Below the pieces are notes generated by a model. That model did not search any database. It was given only the letters and a program-made list of their open reading frames with translations, and was not told where the DNA came from. A program made the position numbers and the translations under genes. Below are positions 35,614 to 44,464 of a stretch of DNA of 64,000 nucleotides, piece after piece; the stretch's first letter is position 1, and the number at the start of each line of letters is the position of its first letter. Source of the DNA: Flavobacteriaceae bacterium (lineage in GTDB: Bacteria > Bacteroidota > Bacteroidia > Flavobacteriales > Flavobacteriaceae); the NCBI GenBank assembly GCA_027082925.1, contig JALWTD010000017.1, positions 186,001 to 250,000 of the forward strand, written 5' to 3'.

Positions 35614-37239
35614 ATGGCAAACAAAAATATACGTACTTTATCTTCTAGAAAAGAATTAGATGACAATCTGTTTGAAAATATAGCAGAACTATCTCAAAAA
35701 AATGCATCTAAAGAAGAATTTCAAGCACTTTCAAAACGATTTTTGATAGATGACTCTGTCGTTATTGGTACAGCTTCTTTTTATGATTTTACCAGAGAAA
35801 GCAATCGCACCAAAAAAGTTCATGTTTGCAACGGTACTGCATGTATGGTTGCTAACACACAAACCAATTTACAGCAACAGTTAAAACAGCACTTTAAACC
35901 TGAAGAAATTGGACATGCGGCTTGTGTAGGACGTTGCCATTCTAACAATGCCTTTATGTATAATAACAATACTTTTTCAGTAGAAAACAGTGCACAGCTA
36001 AACGGTATTATTACCAAAAAAAACAAACAAGAAAATACCTATCGTATAGGATGCAATACAACTCCAATACTAACCTCTATAATTGAAAACACTTCTCAAT
36101 TTTATAAACTAGCAAAAGCATTTGAAAAGAAACCTGAAACGGTAATAGCCGCACTAAAAAAATCGAACCTAAGAGGCCGTGGAGGTGCCGGATTTCCTTT
36201 TTGGTTTAAGTTAGATGCCGTAATTAAAGAAAATAATACTCAAAAATACATTGTTTGCAATGCCGATGAAGGAGATCCAGGCGCTTACTCAGACATGTAT
36301 TTAATGGAACATCAACCTCATAAAGTGTTGTTTGGAATGTACCTATCAGGTATTACCGTTGGTGCAAATACAGGTGTTCTTTACATACGTGGTGAATATC
36401 CAAATAGTATCAAAAAAATAAACGAAGCCATTAATGAACTAAAAGAATTAGGACTTGCTAACAACTTTAAGTTTAAAATTATTAGAGGACAAGGTTCGTA
36501 TGTTTGCGGAGAAGAAACCGCTTTATTAAATTCTATCGAAGGACTACGCCCTGAAGTAAGAGTTAGACCTCCTTACCCTGCTCAATATGGGCTATACGGT
36601 AAACCAACCGTGCTTAGCAATGTAGAAACGTTTGCCAATATACATTGGATTCTCGAAAATGGAGGCGATGCATACGCCGCACTAGGTACAAAACAATCGA
36701 CAGGAACAAAATTAGTATCGTTAGATAGCTTTTTTAATACTCCGGGTGTTTATGAAATTGAAATGGGAACTCCTTTAACTACTATTTTTGAAAATTTCGG
36801 AAACGGTTTTAAATCTGAAATAAAAGCACTCCAAATTGGTGGACCCTTGGGAGGAATTGTACCAATGTCTGAAGTTAAAAACTTAACCCTCGATTTTGAA
36901 TCACTAGGAAACAATGGTTTCTTACTTGGACATGCCAGTTTTGTTTCTATTCCTAAAGATTTTCCTATGATTAAATACTTAGAGCACTTAATGGAATTTA
37001 CTGCCGATGAATCGTGCGGAAAATGCTACCCTTGTAGAATAGGCTCTTTTAGAGGAAAAGAAATGCTTCAAAAAGCTCAAAATACTACCTACAAAATTGA
37101 CACACAACTATTTAACGACTTGCTAGAAACCTTAGAAATAGGATCACTATGTGCTTTAGGTGGCGGAGTTCCTTTGCCTATCAAAAATGCATTGCACTAT
37201 TTTAATCAAGAATTAAAACAATACTTCACTTCTAACTAA
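35614..37239 (+). CDS. NAD-dependent formate dehydrogenase beta subunit (NuoE-NuoF-like fusion)
   Basis: The 541-residue protein has an N-terminal NuoE-like [2Fe-2S] domain (Cys motif VCNGTACMVAN and AACVGRC), then the NuoF core: LRGRGGAGFPFWFKLDAV (NADH/FMN binding), CNADEGDPGAYSD, YIRGEYP and a C-terminal [4Fe-4S] motif SCGKCYPCR (about 467-475). This layout is that of NAD-reducing formate dehydrogenase (FdsB-like) rather than complex I. It passes electrons from the alpha subunit to NAD+. The alpha gene starts 6 bp later. Confidence 0.92.
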   Translation: MANKNIRTLSSRKELDDNLFENIAELSQKNASKEEFQALSKRFLIDDSVVIGTASFYDFTRESNRTKKVHVCNGTACMVANTQTNLQQQLKQHFKPEEIGHAACVGRCHSNNAFMYNNNTFSVENSAQLNGIITKKNKQENTYRIGCNTTPILTSIIENTSQFYKLAKAFEKKPETVIAALKKSNLRGRGGAGFPFWFKLDAVIKENNTQKYIVCNADEGDPGAYSDMYLMEHQPHKVLFGMYLSGITVGANTGVLYIRGEYPNSIKKINEAINELKELGLANNFKFKIIRGQGSYVCGEETALLNSIEGLRPEVRVRPPYPAQYGLYGKPTVLSNVETFANIHWILENGGDAYAALGTKQSTGTKLVSLDSFFNTPGVYEIEMGTPLTTIFENFGNGFKSEIKALQIGGPLGGIVPMSEVKNLTLDFESLGNNGFLLGHASFVSIPKDFPMIKYLEHLMEFTADESCGKCYPCRIGSFRGKEMLQKAQNTTYKIDTQLFNDLLETLEIGSLCALGGGVPLPIKNALHYFNQELKQYFTSN

Positions 37240-37245
37240 TAACGT

Positions 37246-39963
37246 ATGAAAGCATATATTAACAATGTCGCACACGAGTTTATCCAAGGAGAAACTATTT
37301 TAGAATTTGTTCGTAGAATTGAAGCATCTAAAAATGCCATTCCGACAATGTGCCAAGATGATAGGTTAGAAAATTTTGGATCTTGTAGAGTGTGCTCGGT
37401 AGAAGTAGCACGAGAAAAAAACGGAAACACAAAAACTGTAGCCTCTTGTCATACACCTGTTGCCGAAAATTTATACATTTATCATCACACCGAAAAAATA
37501 AAGCGCTTACGTAAAAATATTGTAGAGCTAGTGCTAACCGATTATCCGGCAGATAAGATTTTCCCTCCTGAAAATAAAAAAGCAACTCCATTTCAAGAAA
37601 CAATTGCACAAATTGGGATTCCTAATGTTCGGTATCCAAAAGGTGAAAACCATTTAAATTTAGAAACCGATACATCACACCCGTATATTAAATCCGATTT
37701 ATCGCAATGCATTAATTGTTTCCGATGCGTGAGAGCTTGTGAAGAAATACAAGGAGAAATGGTACTTGGAATGTCTGGCAGAGGTTTTGCCACAAATATT
37801 ATTAAAGGCTTTGACACCTCTTTTAACTTATCCGCATGTGTTTCTTGCGGTGCTTGTGTACAAACCTGCCCAACTGAAGCGTTAACCGATAAATTTGAAA
37901 CCAAAACGTTAATAGCCGATAAAACGGTGAGAACAACCTGTACATATTGCGGTGTTGGTTGTCAGCTGAACGTTTCTGTAATAGACGGAGAAATTAAAGG
38001 AATTCAAGCTCCGGAAAATGCCGAAGTAAACGAAGGCCATACCTGCTTAAAAGGAAGGTTTGCTTTTCAATTTTACAATCATCCTGATAGGTTACGCGAA
38101 CCAATGATTAAAAAGAATGGCATTTTTGAAGTTGTTACTTGGGATGAAGCGTACAACTTTATCAGTTCAAAACTAACTCAAATAAAAAATAAATACGGTG
38201 CCGATGCCATTGGAGGTATTTCATCTTCAAGAGCTACAAATGAAGAGAACTATCTTATGCAAAAAATGATGCGCGTTGCTATAGGAACCAACAACATTGA
38301 TGGATGTGCACGTGTTTGCCACGCTCCTACCGCCTACGGAATGCAGCAAGCTTTTGGAACCGGAGCAGCAACAAATTCTATTGAAGACTTAAAAAAAACC
38401 GATGCTATTTTCTTATTTGGAGCAAATCCACTAAAAGCGCATCCGGTTACCGGCGCTAAAATAAAACAAGCCTTTATGAAAGGGGTAACCTCTATTGTGG
38501 TTGACCCAATTAAAACAACGTTAGCTGAGCTAGCCGATTTCCATTTGCAAATTAGACCAGGCACAAACGTCGCAATACTAAATATGATTGCGTACTACAT
38601 TATTACCGAAAACTTGGTAAAAGAAGATTTTATAAATGCATATACAGAAAAGTATACCGAATTTAAAAATCACATTCTAAATTTAGATTTAGACGAATTA
38701 GAGAATCTTACCGGTGTTTCTAAAAATTTGGTTAAAAAAGCAGCTATTGCATATGCTTCAGCAGAAAGAGCTATGGAATTTCATGGCTTAGGAGTTACCG
38801 AACATTATCAAGGTAGTAAAACAATTATGTTACTCTCTAACCTAGTTATGATGACTGGAAATGTGGGTAGAGATGGTGTAGGTTTAAATCCGCTTCGTGG
38901 ACAAAATAACGTTCAAGGTGCAGCAGATATGGGTGTACAACCTCATCAAGGTGCTGGATATATGGATGTTAATAACCCTGAAATTCAACATTACTACGCT
39001 CAAAAATACGGTGTTGAAAAAATGCCTAAAAAAGAAGGTTTAAAAATTCCTGAAATGCTAGATGCTGCTGTTGAAGGAAAATTAAAAGCGCTATACATTA
39101 TGGGTGAAGATACCATTATGACAGACCCAAACACCCATCATAGTATTAAGGCTTTTGAAAATTTAGAACTTATTGTAGTACAAGAATTGTTTATGACCGC
39201 CACCTCTAAAATGGCTGATGTTATTTTACCTGCTTCATCATATTTTGAAAAAAATGGAACATTTACCAACGGAGAACGAAGAGTACAACGTGTAAATAAA
39301 GTAATTGAACCTATTGGAAATACAAAACCAGATGGACAAATTATTATTGATTTGATGCATAAACTGGGATACACCCAACCAACAGGTTTAACGTATGATG
39401 CTGAAAGCATTATTAGAGAGATTGCTGATGTTATACCGTTTATGAAAGGGCTCACTTGGGAAAAACTTAGTGAAAATGGCTTACAATGGCCTGTAAAAGA
39501 AGATGGCACAGACACTAAAATATTACATACAAACGGAACTTTTAAAAAAGGTAAAGGTACTTTCCATCATTTCGATTTTGAAGAAAGTCCTGAAATTGTT
39601 AAACATGCAAATAAATATCCTTTTATACTTACTACAGGTAGAGAGTTGGAACATTACAACTCAGGAACAATGACACGTAGAACAGACAATCAAACTATTC
39701 TACAAAAAGATTTTTTAGAAATACATCCTAAAGATGCTAAAATAAAAGGAGTAAAAGATAAAGAAATGGTACGTATTTTTTCAGACAGAGGTAGCGTTAA
39801 AATTCCTGTAAAATACTCTAACAATGTAAAACGTGGTGTTTTAAGAACAACGTTTCATCAACCAGAGGTGTTTATAAACATTATTACCGGTAGTGTTGGA
39901 GATAAAGAAACTCTTACACCTGAATACAAAGTTGTTGCCGTTGATTTTGAACCCGTTCATTAA
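37246..39963 (+). CDS. NAD-dependent formate dehydrogenase alpha subunit (molybdopterin)
   Basis: The 905-residue chain begins with a NuoG-like [2Fe-2S] domain (SCRVCSVEVA, then SCHTPV), two ferredoxin-type clusters (CINCFRCVRAC and CVSCGACVQTCP) and then the formate dehydrogenase core with a [4Fe-4S] motif CTYCGVGC (232-239) and molybdopterin segments. The position of the active-site selenocysteine of E. coli FdhF is Cys358 (CARVCHAPT). This is a soluble, Cys-type enzyme that oxidises formate to CO2, feeding electrons to the beta subunit. Later GQNNVQGAADMG and EIHPKDA are conserved. No dedicated formate channel or Moco gene is nearby. Confidence 0.95.
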   Translation: MKAYINNVAHEFIQGETILEFVRRIEASKNAIPTMCQDDRLENFGSCRVCSVEVAREKNGNTKTVASCHTPVAENLYIYHHTEKIKRLRKNIVELVLTDYPADKIFPPENKKATPFQETIAQIGIPNVRYPKGENHLNLETDTSHPYIKSDLSQCINCFRCVRACEEIQGEMVLGMSGRGFATNIIKGFDTSFNLSACVSCGACVQTCPTEALTDKFETKTLIADKTVRTTCTYCGVGCQLNVSVIDGEIKGIQAPENAEVNEGHTCLKGRFAFQFYNHPDRLREPMIKKNGIFEVVTWDEAYNFISSKLTQIKNKYGADAIGGISSSRATNEENYLMQKMMRVAIGTNNIDGCARVCHAPTAYGMQQAFGTGAATNSIEDLKKTDAIFLFGANPLKAHPVTGAKIKQAFMKGVTSIVVDPIKTTLAELADFHLQIRPGTNVAILNMIAYYIITENLVKEDFINAYTEKYTEFKNHILNLDLDELENLTGVSKNLVKKAAIAYASAERAMEFHGLGVTEHYQGSKTIMLLSNLVMMTGNVGRDGVGLNPLRGQNNVQGAADMGVQPHQGAGYMDVNNPEIQHYYAQKYGVEKMPKKEGLKIPEMLDAAVEGKLKALYIMGEDTIMTDPNTHHSIKAFENLELIVVQELFMTATSKMADVILPASSYFEKNGTFTNGERRVQRVNKVIEPIGNTKPDGQIIIDLMHKLGYTQPTGLTYDAESIIREIADVIPFMKGLTWEKLSENGLQWPVKEDGTDTKILHTNGTFKKGKGTFHHFDFEESPEIVKHANKYPFILTTGRELEHYNSGTMTRRTDNQTILQKDFLEIHPKDAKIKGVKDKEMVRIFSDRGSVKIPVKYSNNVKRGVLRTTFHQPEVFINIITGSVGDKETLTPEYKVVAVDFEPVH

Positions 39964-39971
39964 CAAATTAT

Positions 39972-40754
39972 ATGCAAACAAATAATTACGAAGCAATACA
40001 GATAAGCAACCAAAAGTTTAAGAAAATTGAAGATGTATTGGTTGTTGAAGCTGCTTTACAAATTAACATAAACAACGCACCCTTTACGGTAGTCATGCGC
40101 ACTCCCGGAGACGATTTTGAATTAATTAGAGGGTTGCTTTATGCCGAAGATGTTTATAAAGATGCTGTACCGCTTGAATTTGAAATCGTAAAAGTTGAAA
40201 AAAATAATTTTTGCATTATAAATGTAACTATCCCTGAAAATAAACTTAAAAAAGGCTATTTAAACAAACGTACACTACTTTCGGTAGCATCTTGCGGCAT
40301 CTGTGGCAAACAAAAGTTAGAGGATTTAAGCCACGTACAACAAAAGCTCGATCATAGTTTTATATTTAATCCTCAAAAAATTGAAAGTATGTTTGCGCTA
40401 ATGAAACAGAAACAAACCACTTTTGAAATTTCAGGAGGATCACATGCTGCTGCTATTTTTGATGAAAATTACAACCTTTTGGTACTCAAAGAAGATATTG
40501 GCAGACACAATGCTGTTGACAAAGTAGTTGGAGCACTCATAAACTCAAATAAATTAAAACAAGCGGCTAGCTTGTTTGTTAGTGGACGTGTTTCTTATGA
40601 AATTATTTCCAAAGCTTTTTTTGCTAAAATCCCAACAGTTGTAGCTATTTCTGCCTGCTCTACCCTTTCGGTAGATTTTGCAAAAGAATTTGGCATATGC
40701 CTTATTGGCTTTTCTAGAGGAAATAACGCCACTATTTACTCTAAAAAACAATAA
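39972..40754 (+). CDS. fdhD: Formate dehydrogenase accessory sulfurtransferase FdhD
   Basis: This 260-residue protein has the conserved paired cysteines Cys108 and Cys111 in SVASCGICGK (E. coli Cys121 and Cys124), GGSHAAAI and LKEDIGRHNAVDKVVG. FdhD hands a sulfur to the molybdenum cofactor, which is needed for formate dehydrogenase activity. It lies 8 bp behind the alpha gene, so the three form one operon. It ends 401 bp before the next small gene. Confidence 0.96.
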   Translation: MQTNNYEAIQISNQKFKKIEDVLVVEAALQININNAPFTVVMRTPGDDFELIRGLLYAEDVYKDAVPLEFEIVKVEKNNFCIINVTIPENKLKKGYLNKRTLLSVASCGICGKQKLEDLSHVQQKLDHSFIFNPQKIESMFALMKQKQTTFEISGGSHAAAIFDENYNLLVLKEDIGRHNAVDKVVGALINSNKLKQAASLFVSGRVSYEIISKAFFAKIPTVVAISACSTLSVDFAKEFGICLIGFSRGNNATIYSKKQ

Positions 40755-40796
40755 AATACCTATTTTAACGTATAAACAGCTTATTTTTTTAAATAT

Positions 40797-40830
40797 TTTG
40801 CATTTATAATTAATTATTTTTATATATTTG
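40797..40830 (+). promoter_or_regulatory. Promoter of candidate non-coding RNA
   Basis: TTTG (40797-40800) and TATATTTG (40823-40830) are 22 bp apart, an exact -7 match. No start codon of a real gene follows for over 300 bp. The same TATATTTGCACC start occurs at stable-RNA promoters in relatives as I recall. Confidence 0.6.
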
Positions 40831-40833
40831 CAC

Positions 40834-41060
40834 CCTAAGAGCGTCCCTATAATTGCAAATTTTTACGGAGAGGGTTTGTAATTTTGTCGATTCTTACAAT
40901 AAAAACGACCCATTTTTATTGAATTAGTATCGATTTTGCTTTTAAAAATCTCCAAAATAGAAATTTTATTTAGTAAAATTTAAAAGAATTTTATCTTTTA
41001 AAAACTTGGTTAACACCTTGAAAACAAAAGAGAAATTGCTTTTCTTTCAACTCTTTTTTT
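40834..41060 (+). ncRNA. Candidate small non-coding RNA or long leader
   Basis: Between a promoter (40797-40830) and the 43-residue peptide gene lies about 225 bp with no ORF that I trust. Its 5' part is comparatively GC-rich and has possible stems: CCCT (about 40845) with AGGG (about 40872), TTGTAA with TTACAA around 40877-40898, and GTCG with CGAC. It ends at a hairpin candidate followed by CTCTTTTTTT (about 41025-41060). It does not match tmRNA, RNase P RNA or SRP RNA marks that I know. The peptide gene has its own promoter after this, so the region may be a separate RNA. Boundaries are inferred. Confidence 0.3.
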
Positions 41061-41090
41061 AAAAAAACTTAAAAATTGAGCAGTAATTTT

Positions 41091-41122
41091 TTTGCGTATT
41101 TGTAAGATTTCATGTAAATTTG
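41091..41122 (+). promoter_or_regulatory. Promoter of 43-residue peptide gene
   Basis: TTTG (41091-41094) and TAAATTTG (41115-41122) are 20 bp apart, a strong Bacteroidota promoter 33 bp before the ATG. Confidence 0.75.
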
Positions 41123-41155
41123 GTGTTCTTACTAATCATTTAATTCTTACTAAAA

Positions 41156-41287
41156 ATGAAAAAATTAAAATTAATTTTCGGATTGCTACTTGTAGCAGGT
41201 TTTGTAGCTGTTACCGTTTTAGGTAGTTCTACAGCAGATAATCAAGCAATTAAAAAAAGTGACACTATTATCCCAAGAAACGGATAA
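41156..41287 (+). CDS. Small membrane/secreted peptide, 43 residues
   Basis: The ORF reads MKKLKLIFGLLLVAGFVAV then TVLGSSTADNQAIKKSDTII and PRNG. It has a basic start, one hydrophobic segment (about 6-23) and a short polar tail that could be exported; it resembles a signal peptide with a small mature part. It was too short for length-cut ORF calls. A strong promoter lies 33 bp upstream and a strong terminator 27 bp downstream, giving a monocistronic unit. I recall similar tiny proteins in flavobacteria without function. Confidence 0.6.
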   Translation: MKKLKLIFGLLLVAGFVAVTVLGSSTADNQAIKKSDTIIPRNG

Positions 41288-41313
41288 TTTAATCAAAAGT
41301 TTTTATAATTTAT

Positions 41314-41344
41314 AAACCACAATAATTTATGTTGTGGTTTTTTT
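41314..41344 (+). terminator. Terminator of peptide gene
   Basis: AAACCACAA / TTGTGGTTT (41314-41322 and 41332-41340) with a nine-base loop is followed by a T run. Confidence 0.88.
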
Positions 41345-41375
41345 ATTAATATTATTATTCTTAATCTTTTTTTCA

Positions 41376-41383
41376 TATATTTG
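41376..41383 (+). promoter_or_regulatory. -7 box of the 41.4-kb membrane protein gene
   Basis: TATATTTG matches TAnnTTTG, 30 bp before the ATG at 41414. It covers a TTG (41381) that would give a longer frame. Confidence 0.55.
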
Positions 41384-41413
41384 GTTAACATTTTTATAAA
41401 CTTAAACCTATTA

Positions 41414-41905
41414 ATGAAAAATCAGAAAAGAACATCCTTGCTGTTTGGTAGTTTTATCATTCTTTTGATTATCTCTACCCCTTATTTACTTTATTTTTAT
41501 AAAACTATACCTAGTGATTTAGAAAGTATGGAAACTATTTTTGGAACAATTAAGGGTGGATATTATATAAAAGTTCAAACGTTTATCTATACATTTTTTG
41601 TTAAATTTGTACCACTGTTTTTTTTATTTGTTTGGTTTATCACAAACAAACACTGGTGGGTACATGCTTTAATAATTCCAATTTCTGTATATCTATTTCA
41701 ATTGATAAGTATTATCAATGATAGTGAAATGTATTACGACGAGGTAGAATTTATTTATACCGTACCTATAGCAGTAATTATTATGGTTATTTTATATTTT
41801 TTACGTAGTAAAATGTCCATATATATACAGGCAGTAGATTTAAAAAAGGAGATGGAAAGAGATATGCAGTTTCCAAAAAAGAAAAAAGAAGAAGTTAAAG
41901 AATAA
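41414..41905 (+). CDS. Four-helix membrane protein of unknown function
   Basis: This 163-residue protein has about four hydrophobic segments (about 8-29, 54-76, 82-101 and 113-132) and a lysine-rich C-terminal tail (FPKKKKEEVKE). No family is recognised. I chose ATG 41414 because the longer TTG start at 41381 falls inside the -7 box. The gene is between the peptide gene and the tRNA operon and ends at a bidirectional terminator. Confidence 0.65.
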   Translation: MKNQKRTSLLFGSFIILLIISTPYLLYFYKTIPSDLESMETIFGTIKGGYYIKVQTFIYTFFVKFVPLFFLFVWFITNKHWWVHALIIPISVYLFQLISIINDSEMYYDEVEFIYTVPIAVIIMVILYFLRSKMSIYIQAVDLKKEMERDMQFPKKKKEEVKE

Positions 41906-41925
41906 TTTTTAACTTATATAAATAA

Positions 41926-41963
41926 AAAAACCATTTTAATCTTGAGATTAAAATGGTTTTTTT
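41926..41963. terminator. Bidirectional terminator after membrane protein gene and tRNA operon
   Basis: AAACCATTTTAATC / GATTAAAATGGTTT (41928-41941 and 41946-41959) with a TTGA loop has A and T tracts on both sides. It ends the rightward membrane-protein gene and the leftward tRNA operon. Confidence 0.9.
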
Positions 41964-41977
41964 GTTTACGCTAAAAG

Positions 41978-42051
41978 TGATCGCGACAGGATTCGAACCT
42001 GTGACCGTCTGCTTAGAAGGCAGATGCTCTATCCAGCTGAGCTACGCGACC
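41978..42051 (-). tRNA. tRNA-Arg (TCT)
   Basis: A 74-nt cloverleaf: acceptor GGTCGCG pairs with CGCGATC, the anticodon loop is CTTCTAA and the T arm has ACAGG-TTCGAAT-CCTGT. The anticodon TCT reads AGA/AGG, common in this AT-rich genome. It is last of three tRNAs in the leftward operon; no CCA is encoded. Confidence 0.96.
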
Positions 42052-42095
42052 ATTTAATTATCTTCAGTACCAACTCTTAACTTTCGTCTAATTTG

Positions 42096-42170
42096 TCGGG
42101 GTGGCAGGATTCGAACCTGCGACCTCCGCGTCCCAAACGCGGCGCGATAACCGGGCTACGCTACACCCCG
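42096..42170 (-). tRNA. tRNA-Pro (TGG)
   Basis: A 75-nt cloverleaf with acceptor CGGGGTG / CACCCCG, anticodon stem CCGCG / CGCGG and loop TTTGGGA. The anticodon TGG reads CCN proline codons. It is the middle gene of the leftward operon. Confidence 0.96.
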
Positions 42171-42184
42171 TTGATAATTAAAAG

Positions 42185-42268
42185 CGGAGAGACAGGGACT
42201 CGAACCCTGGCGACAGTTACCCGTCGACAGATTAGCAATCTGCTCCGTTACCACTCCGGCACCTCTCC
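42185..42268 (-). tRNA. tRNA-Ser (GCT)
   Basis: An 84-nt class II tRNA with acceptor GGAGAGG / TCTCTCC and a long variable arm (TCGACGGGTAACTGTCG). Its anticodon GCT reads AGC/AGT. It is the first gene of the operon, with a promoter directly upstream. Confidence 0.96.
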
Positions 42269-42302
42269 TAAAAATATGTGTCTGAACTTATTTTTGCGAG
42301 TG

Positions 42303-42333
42303 CAAATGTAGCACTAGAATTGCATTTACACAA
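42303..42333 (-). promoter_or_regulatory. Promoter of tRNA-Ser-Pro-Arg operon
   Basis: Minus-strand TACATTTG (42303-42310) matches TAnnTTTG and a TTG (42331-42333) lies 20 bp upstream. The tRNA-Ser 5' end is about 34 bp away. Confidence 0.72.
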
Positions 42334-42370
42334 CATTTTTTAGTTTTTTTTACGTAAAAAATAAACTTAT

Positions 42371-44425
42371 TTACTCTGGGTATTCAATTCGCAAATGATA
42401 AATATTCTTTAACTTCTTCTTTAACACCTTTTTAATGGTTTGCAATTCTTTAAAGGTGATATCTGCATTCATAAATTGCCCATCTTCCATTTGCTTATTC
42501 ACAATTTTTTCGACCAACTCATCAAACACTTGTGCCGTAGGTTCTTTAATGCTTTTAGAAGCTGCTTCTACAGCATCACACATCATTAATATGGCGGTTT
42601 CTTTTGAAAAAGGTATTGGTCCCGGGTACTGAAAATTAGACACGTCTACATCCTCTCCATTTAATGCTATTTCTTTTTTATAAAAATAATAAACAAGCGT
42701 TGTTCCATGGTGTGTGCGAATAAAATCTATAATTCTATCCGGTAAGCGATGTTTTTTAGCCAACTCGACACCCTTTATAATATGCTCTATAATTATTTTA
42801 GCACTATCTTTTGGAGATAATTCATTGTGTGGATTTACGTTTGTAGATTGATTTTCGGTAAAATACATTGGATTTAGCATTTTACCTATATCGTGATACA
42901 GTGCTCCGGTACGTACAAGCATGGCATTTGCATTAATTTCTACAGCCGATGCTTCTGCTAAATTAGCTACCTGCAAAGAGTGCTGAAATGTTCCCGGTGC
43001 TTTTTCTGCCAATTCTCTCAATAACTTAGAATTGGTGTTTGATAATTCTTTTAAAGATTCATCTGAAATTAATCCGAATAATTTTTCAAAAATATAGATT
43101 AATGGCAATACAAATAGTGTAGCTGCTCCGTTTAAAATAAAGTAAATGAATTTTTCCCAGTTTAAACTTTGTGCATTTCCTTCTTGAATGATAGAAAACG
43201 CGAAATACGCCACAAAATAAACAAAAGTGATTTGGAGTACCGAAATAAACAAATTAGCCCGTTTATACAGCTCTGATATGGTTAAAATGGTAACAATACC
43301 TGCTATAATTTGTAAAAATATAAACTCGAAGCTATTTGGTACAATAAAACCCAACAACAATACAGTTAACACATGGGCAAATAACCCTAACCTAGCATCA
43401 AAAAAAGCTTTTAAAACTAGAGGAAGAATAACAATAGGCGCAATATAAACGTACTTGGCATCGTACTTTACAATAAGTGTTATTAGTAATACAATTAAAA
43501 TTATATTAAAAAATATGAAAGTTACTTTATTGTTATTTTCAAAAATTTCAATTCTATATTTTTTTAAAAACAACAATAACATTAAAAATGCCAAAGCAAC
43601 CAGTAAAGTATAACCAAAAACAATCCAATAGTAGTTTGTTTCGCTCCAAACCTGTGACTCGAACTCTTTTTTTAGTGAGTTTAACTTAATAAGTTTCTCT
43701 CCTTCTACAATATCGCCTTTAAAAATAATACGTTCCTTTTCGGCTACAAGACCTTTTGTGTAAGAAATCTCATTTAAATTTTCTTCTAATATTTTTTGGG
43801 TAAGAGCTTCGTCAAAACTTACGTTTGGCTTTATGGCTTCATAAAGAATATTAACAATAATCGTTTCGAATTGCGTAAAAGGCTGAGCTCCTATTTGAGT
43901 GTTGATATAATCTAAAACCTGAGAAGTTTTAAACAGCTTGTTTGGTTGAATATTTTGAACATTATTACCTCGCTTCAGAAAAATTATTTTATTTTCTATT
44001 TTATGCTCACTAGAAGGTTCTACAAAACCATATTCGTAAACATTGTCTATTATTTTAGTTGCTTTTTGCAGTAATTCTTTTTGTGTACGTCTTGGTAAGC
44101 TGCTATTTTTAAATAATTCGAGTATTTTGTTGGTAACTGTTTTTCTTACTTTAGAAACAATGGCTTCATCGTAATTAAAAAACTGTTTTGATGTAGCTAT
44201 AATTTGCTGCTTTTCTTGAGCTATTTCTTCAGCTGTTTTCTGAATAGCAAAATCAAACGGAGCGTAGTAATTTTCGTATTGCCACGGCTTGCCTTTTTGA
44301 AACTCATACTTAAACTGCCCTCCTTTTGGAAACAGGTAAACAACCAATATCAGCGTAGCTATATATAAAAACAGTTTATATATTAACGAATGGTTTACAA
44401 GTAATTTGTTTATGAAATTTTTCAC
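42371..44425 (-). CDS. 7TM-HD family phosphohydrolase (PgpH-like)
   Basis: The 684-residue protein has an N-terminal transmembrane helix (about 15-35), a large extracytoplasmic 7TMR-HDED domain (about 40-265), seven hydrophobic segments (about 265-465) and a C-terminal HD domain with HSLQVANLAEAS, GALYHDIGK and IRTHHGT. Homologous PgpH hydrolyses cyclic di-AMP, so control of that second messenger is likely. The start is a GTG (44425); an upstream ATG is quickly followed by a stop. It is co-directional with the FAD oxidoreductase. Confidence 0.92.
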   Translation of the reverse strand: MKNFINKLLVNHSLIYKLFLYIATLILVVYLFPKGGQFKYEFQKGKPWQYENYYAPFDFAIQKTAEEIAQEKQQIIATSKQFFNYDEAIVSKVRKTVTNKILELFKNSSLPRRTQKELLQKATKIIDNVYEYGFVEPSSEHKIENKIIFLKRGNNVQNIQPNKLFKTSQVLDYINTQIGAQPFTQFETIIVNILYEAIKPNVSFDEALTQKILEENLNEISYTKGLVAEKERIIFKGDIVEGEKLIKLNSLKKEFESQVWSETNYYWIVFGYTLLVALAFLMLLLFLKKYRIEIFENNNKVTFIFFNIILIVLLITLIVKYDAKYVYIAPIVILPLVLKAFFDARLGLFAHVLTVLLLGFIVPNSFEFIFLQIIAGIVTILTISELYKRANLFISVLQITFVYFVAYFAFSIIQEGNAQSLNWEKFIYFILNGAATLFVLPLIYIFEKLFGLISDESLKELSNTNSKLLRELAEKAPGTFQHSLQVANLAEASAVEINANAMLVRTGALYHDIGKMLNPMYFTENQSTNVNPHNELSPKDSAKIIIEHIIKGVELAKKHRLPDRIIDFIRTHHGTTLVYYFYKKEIALNGEDVDVSNFQYPGPIPFSKETAILMMCDAVEAASKSIKEPTAQVFDELVEKIVNKQMEDGQFMNADITFKELQTIKKVLKKKLKNIYHLRIEYPE

Positions 44426-44464
44426 GAAGTATACATTTGCCTCCCAAAAATAACAATTATTATT

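Noticed and set aside
38311-38322. Selenocysteine in the formate dehydrogenase alpha subunit
   Set aside because: The active-site codon is TGC (Cys358), not TGA, and the frame is continuous.
37236-38564. Antisense ORFs of 64-103 codons inside the formate dehydrogenase alpha gene
   Set aside because: They lie opposite a clearly coding gene, show no family features and are explained by codon bias of the real strand. The same applies to other short opposite-strand frames in lon, nifJ, clpC and gyrA.
40834-41060. tmRNA, RNase P RNA or SRP RNA
   Set aside because: No tag-peptide frame, no RNase P core sequence and no SRP tetraloop region were found; the region remains an unassigned candidate.
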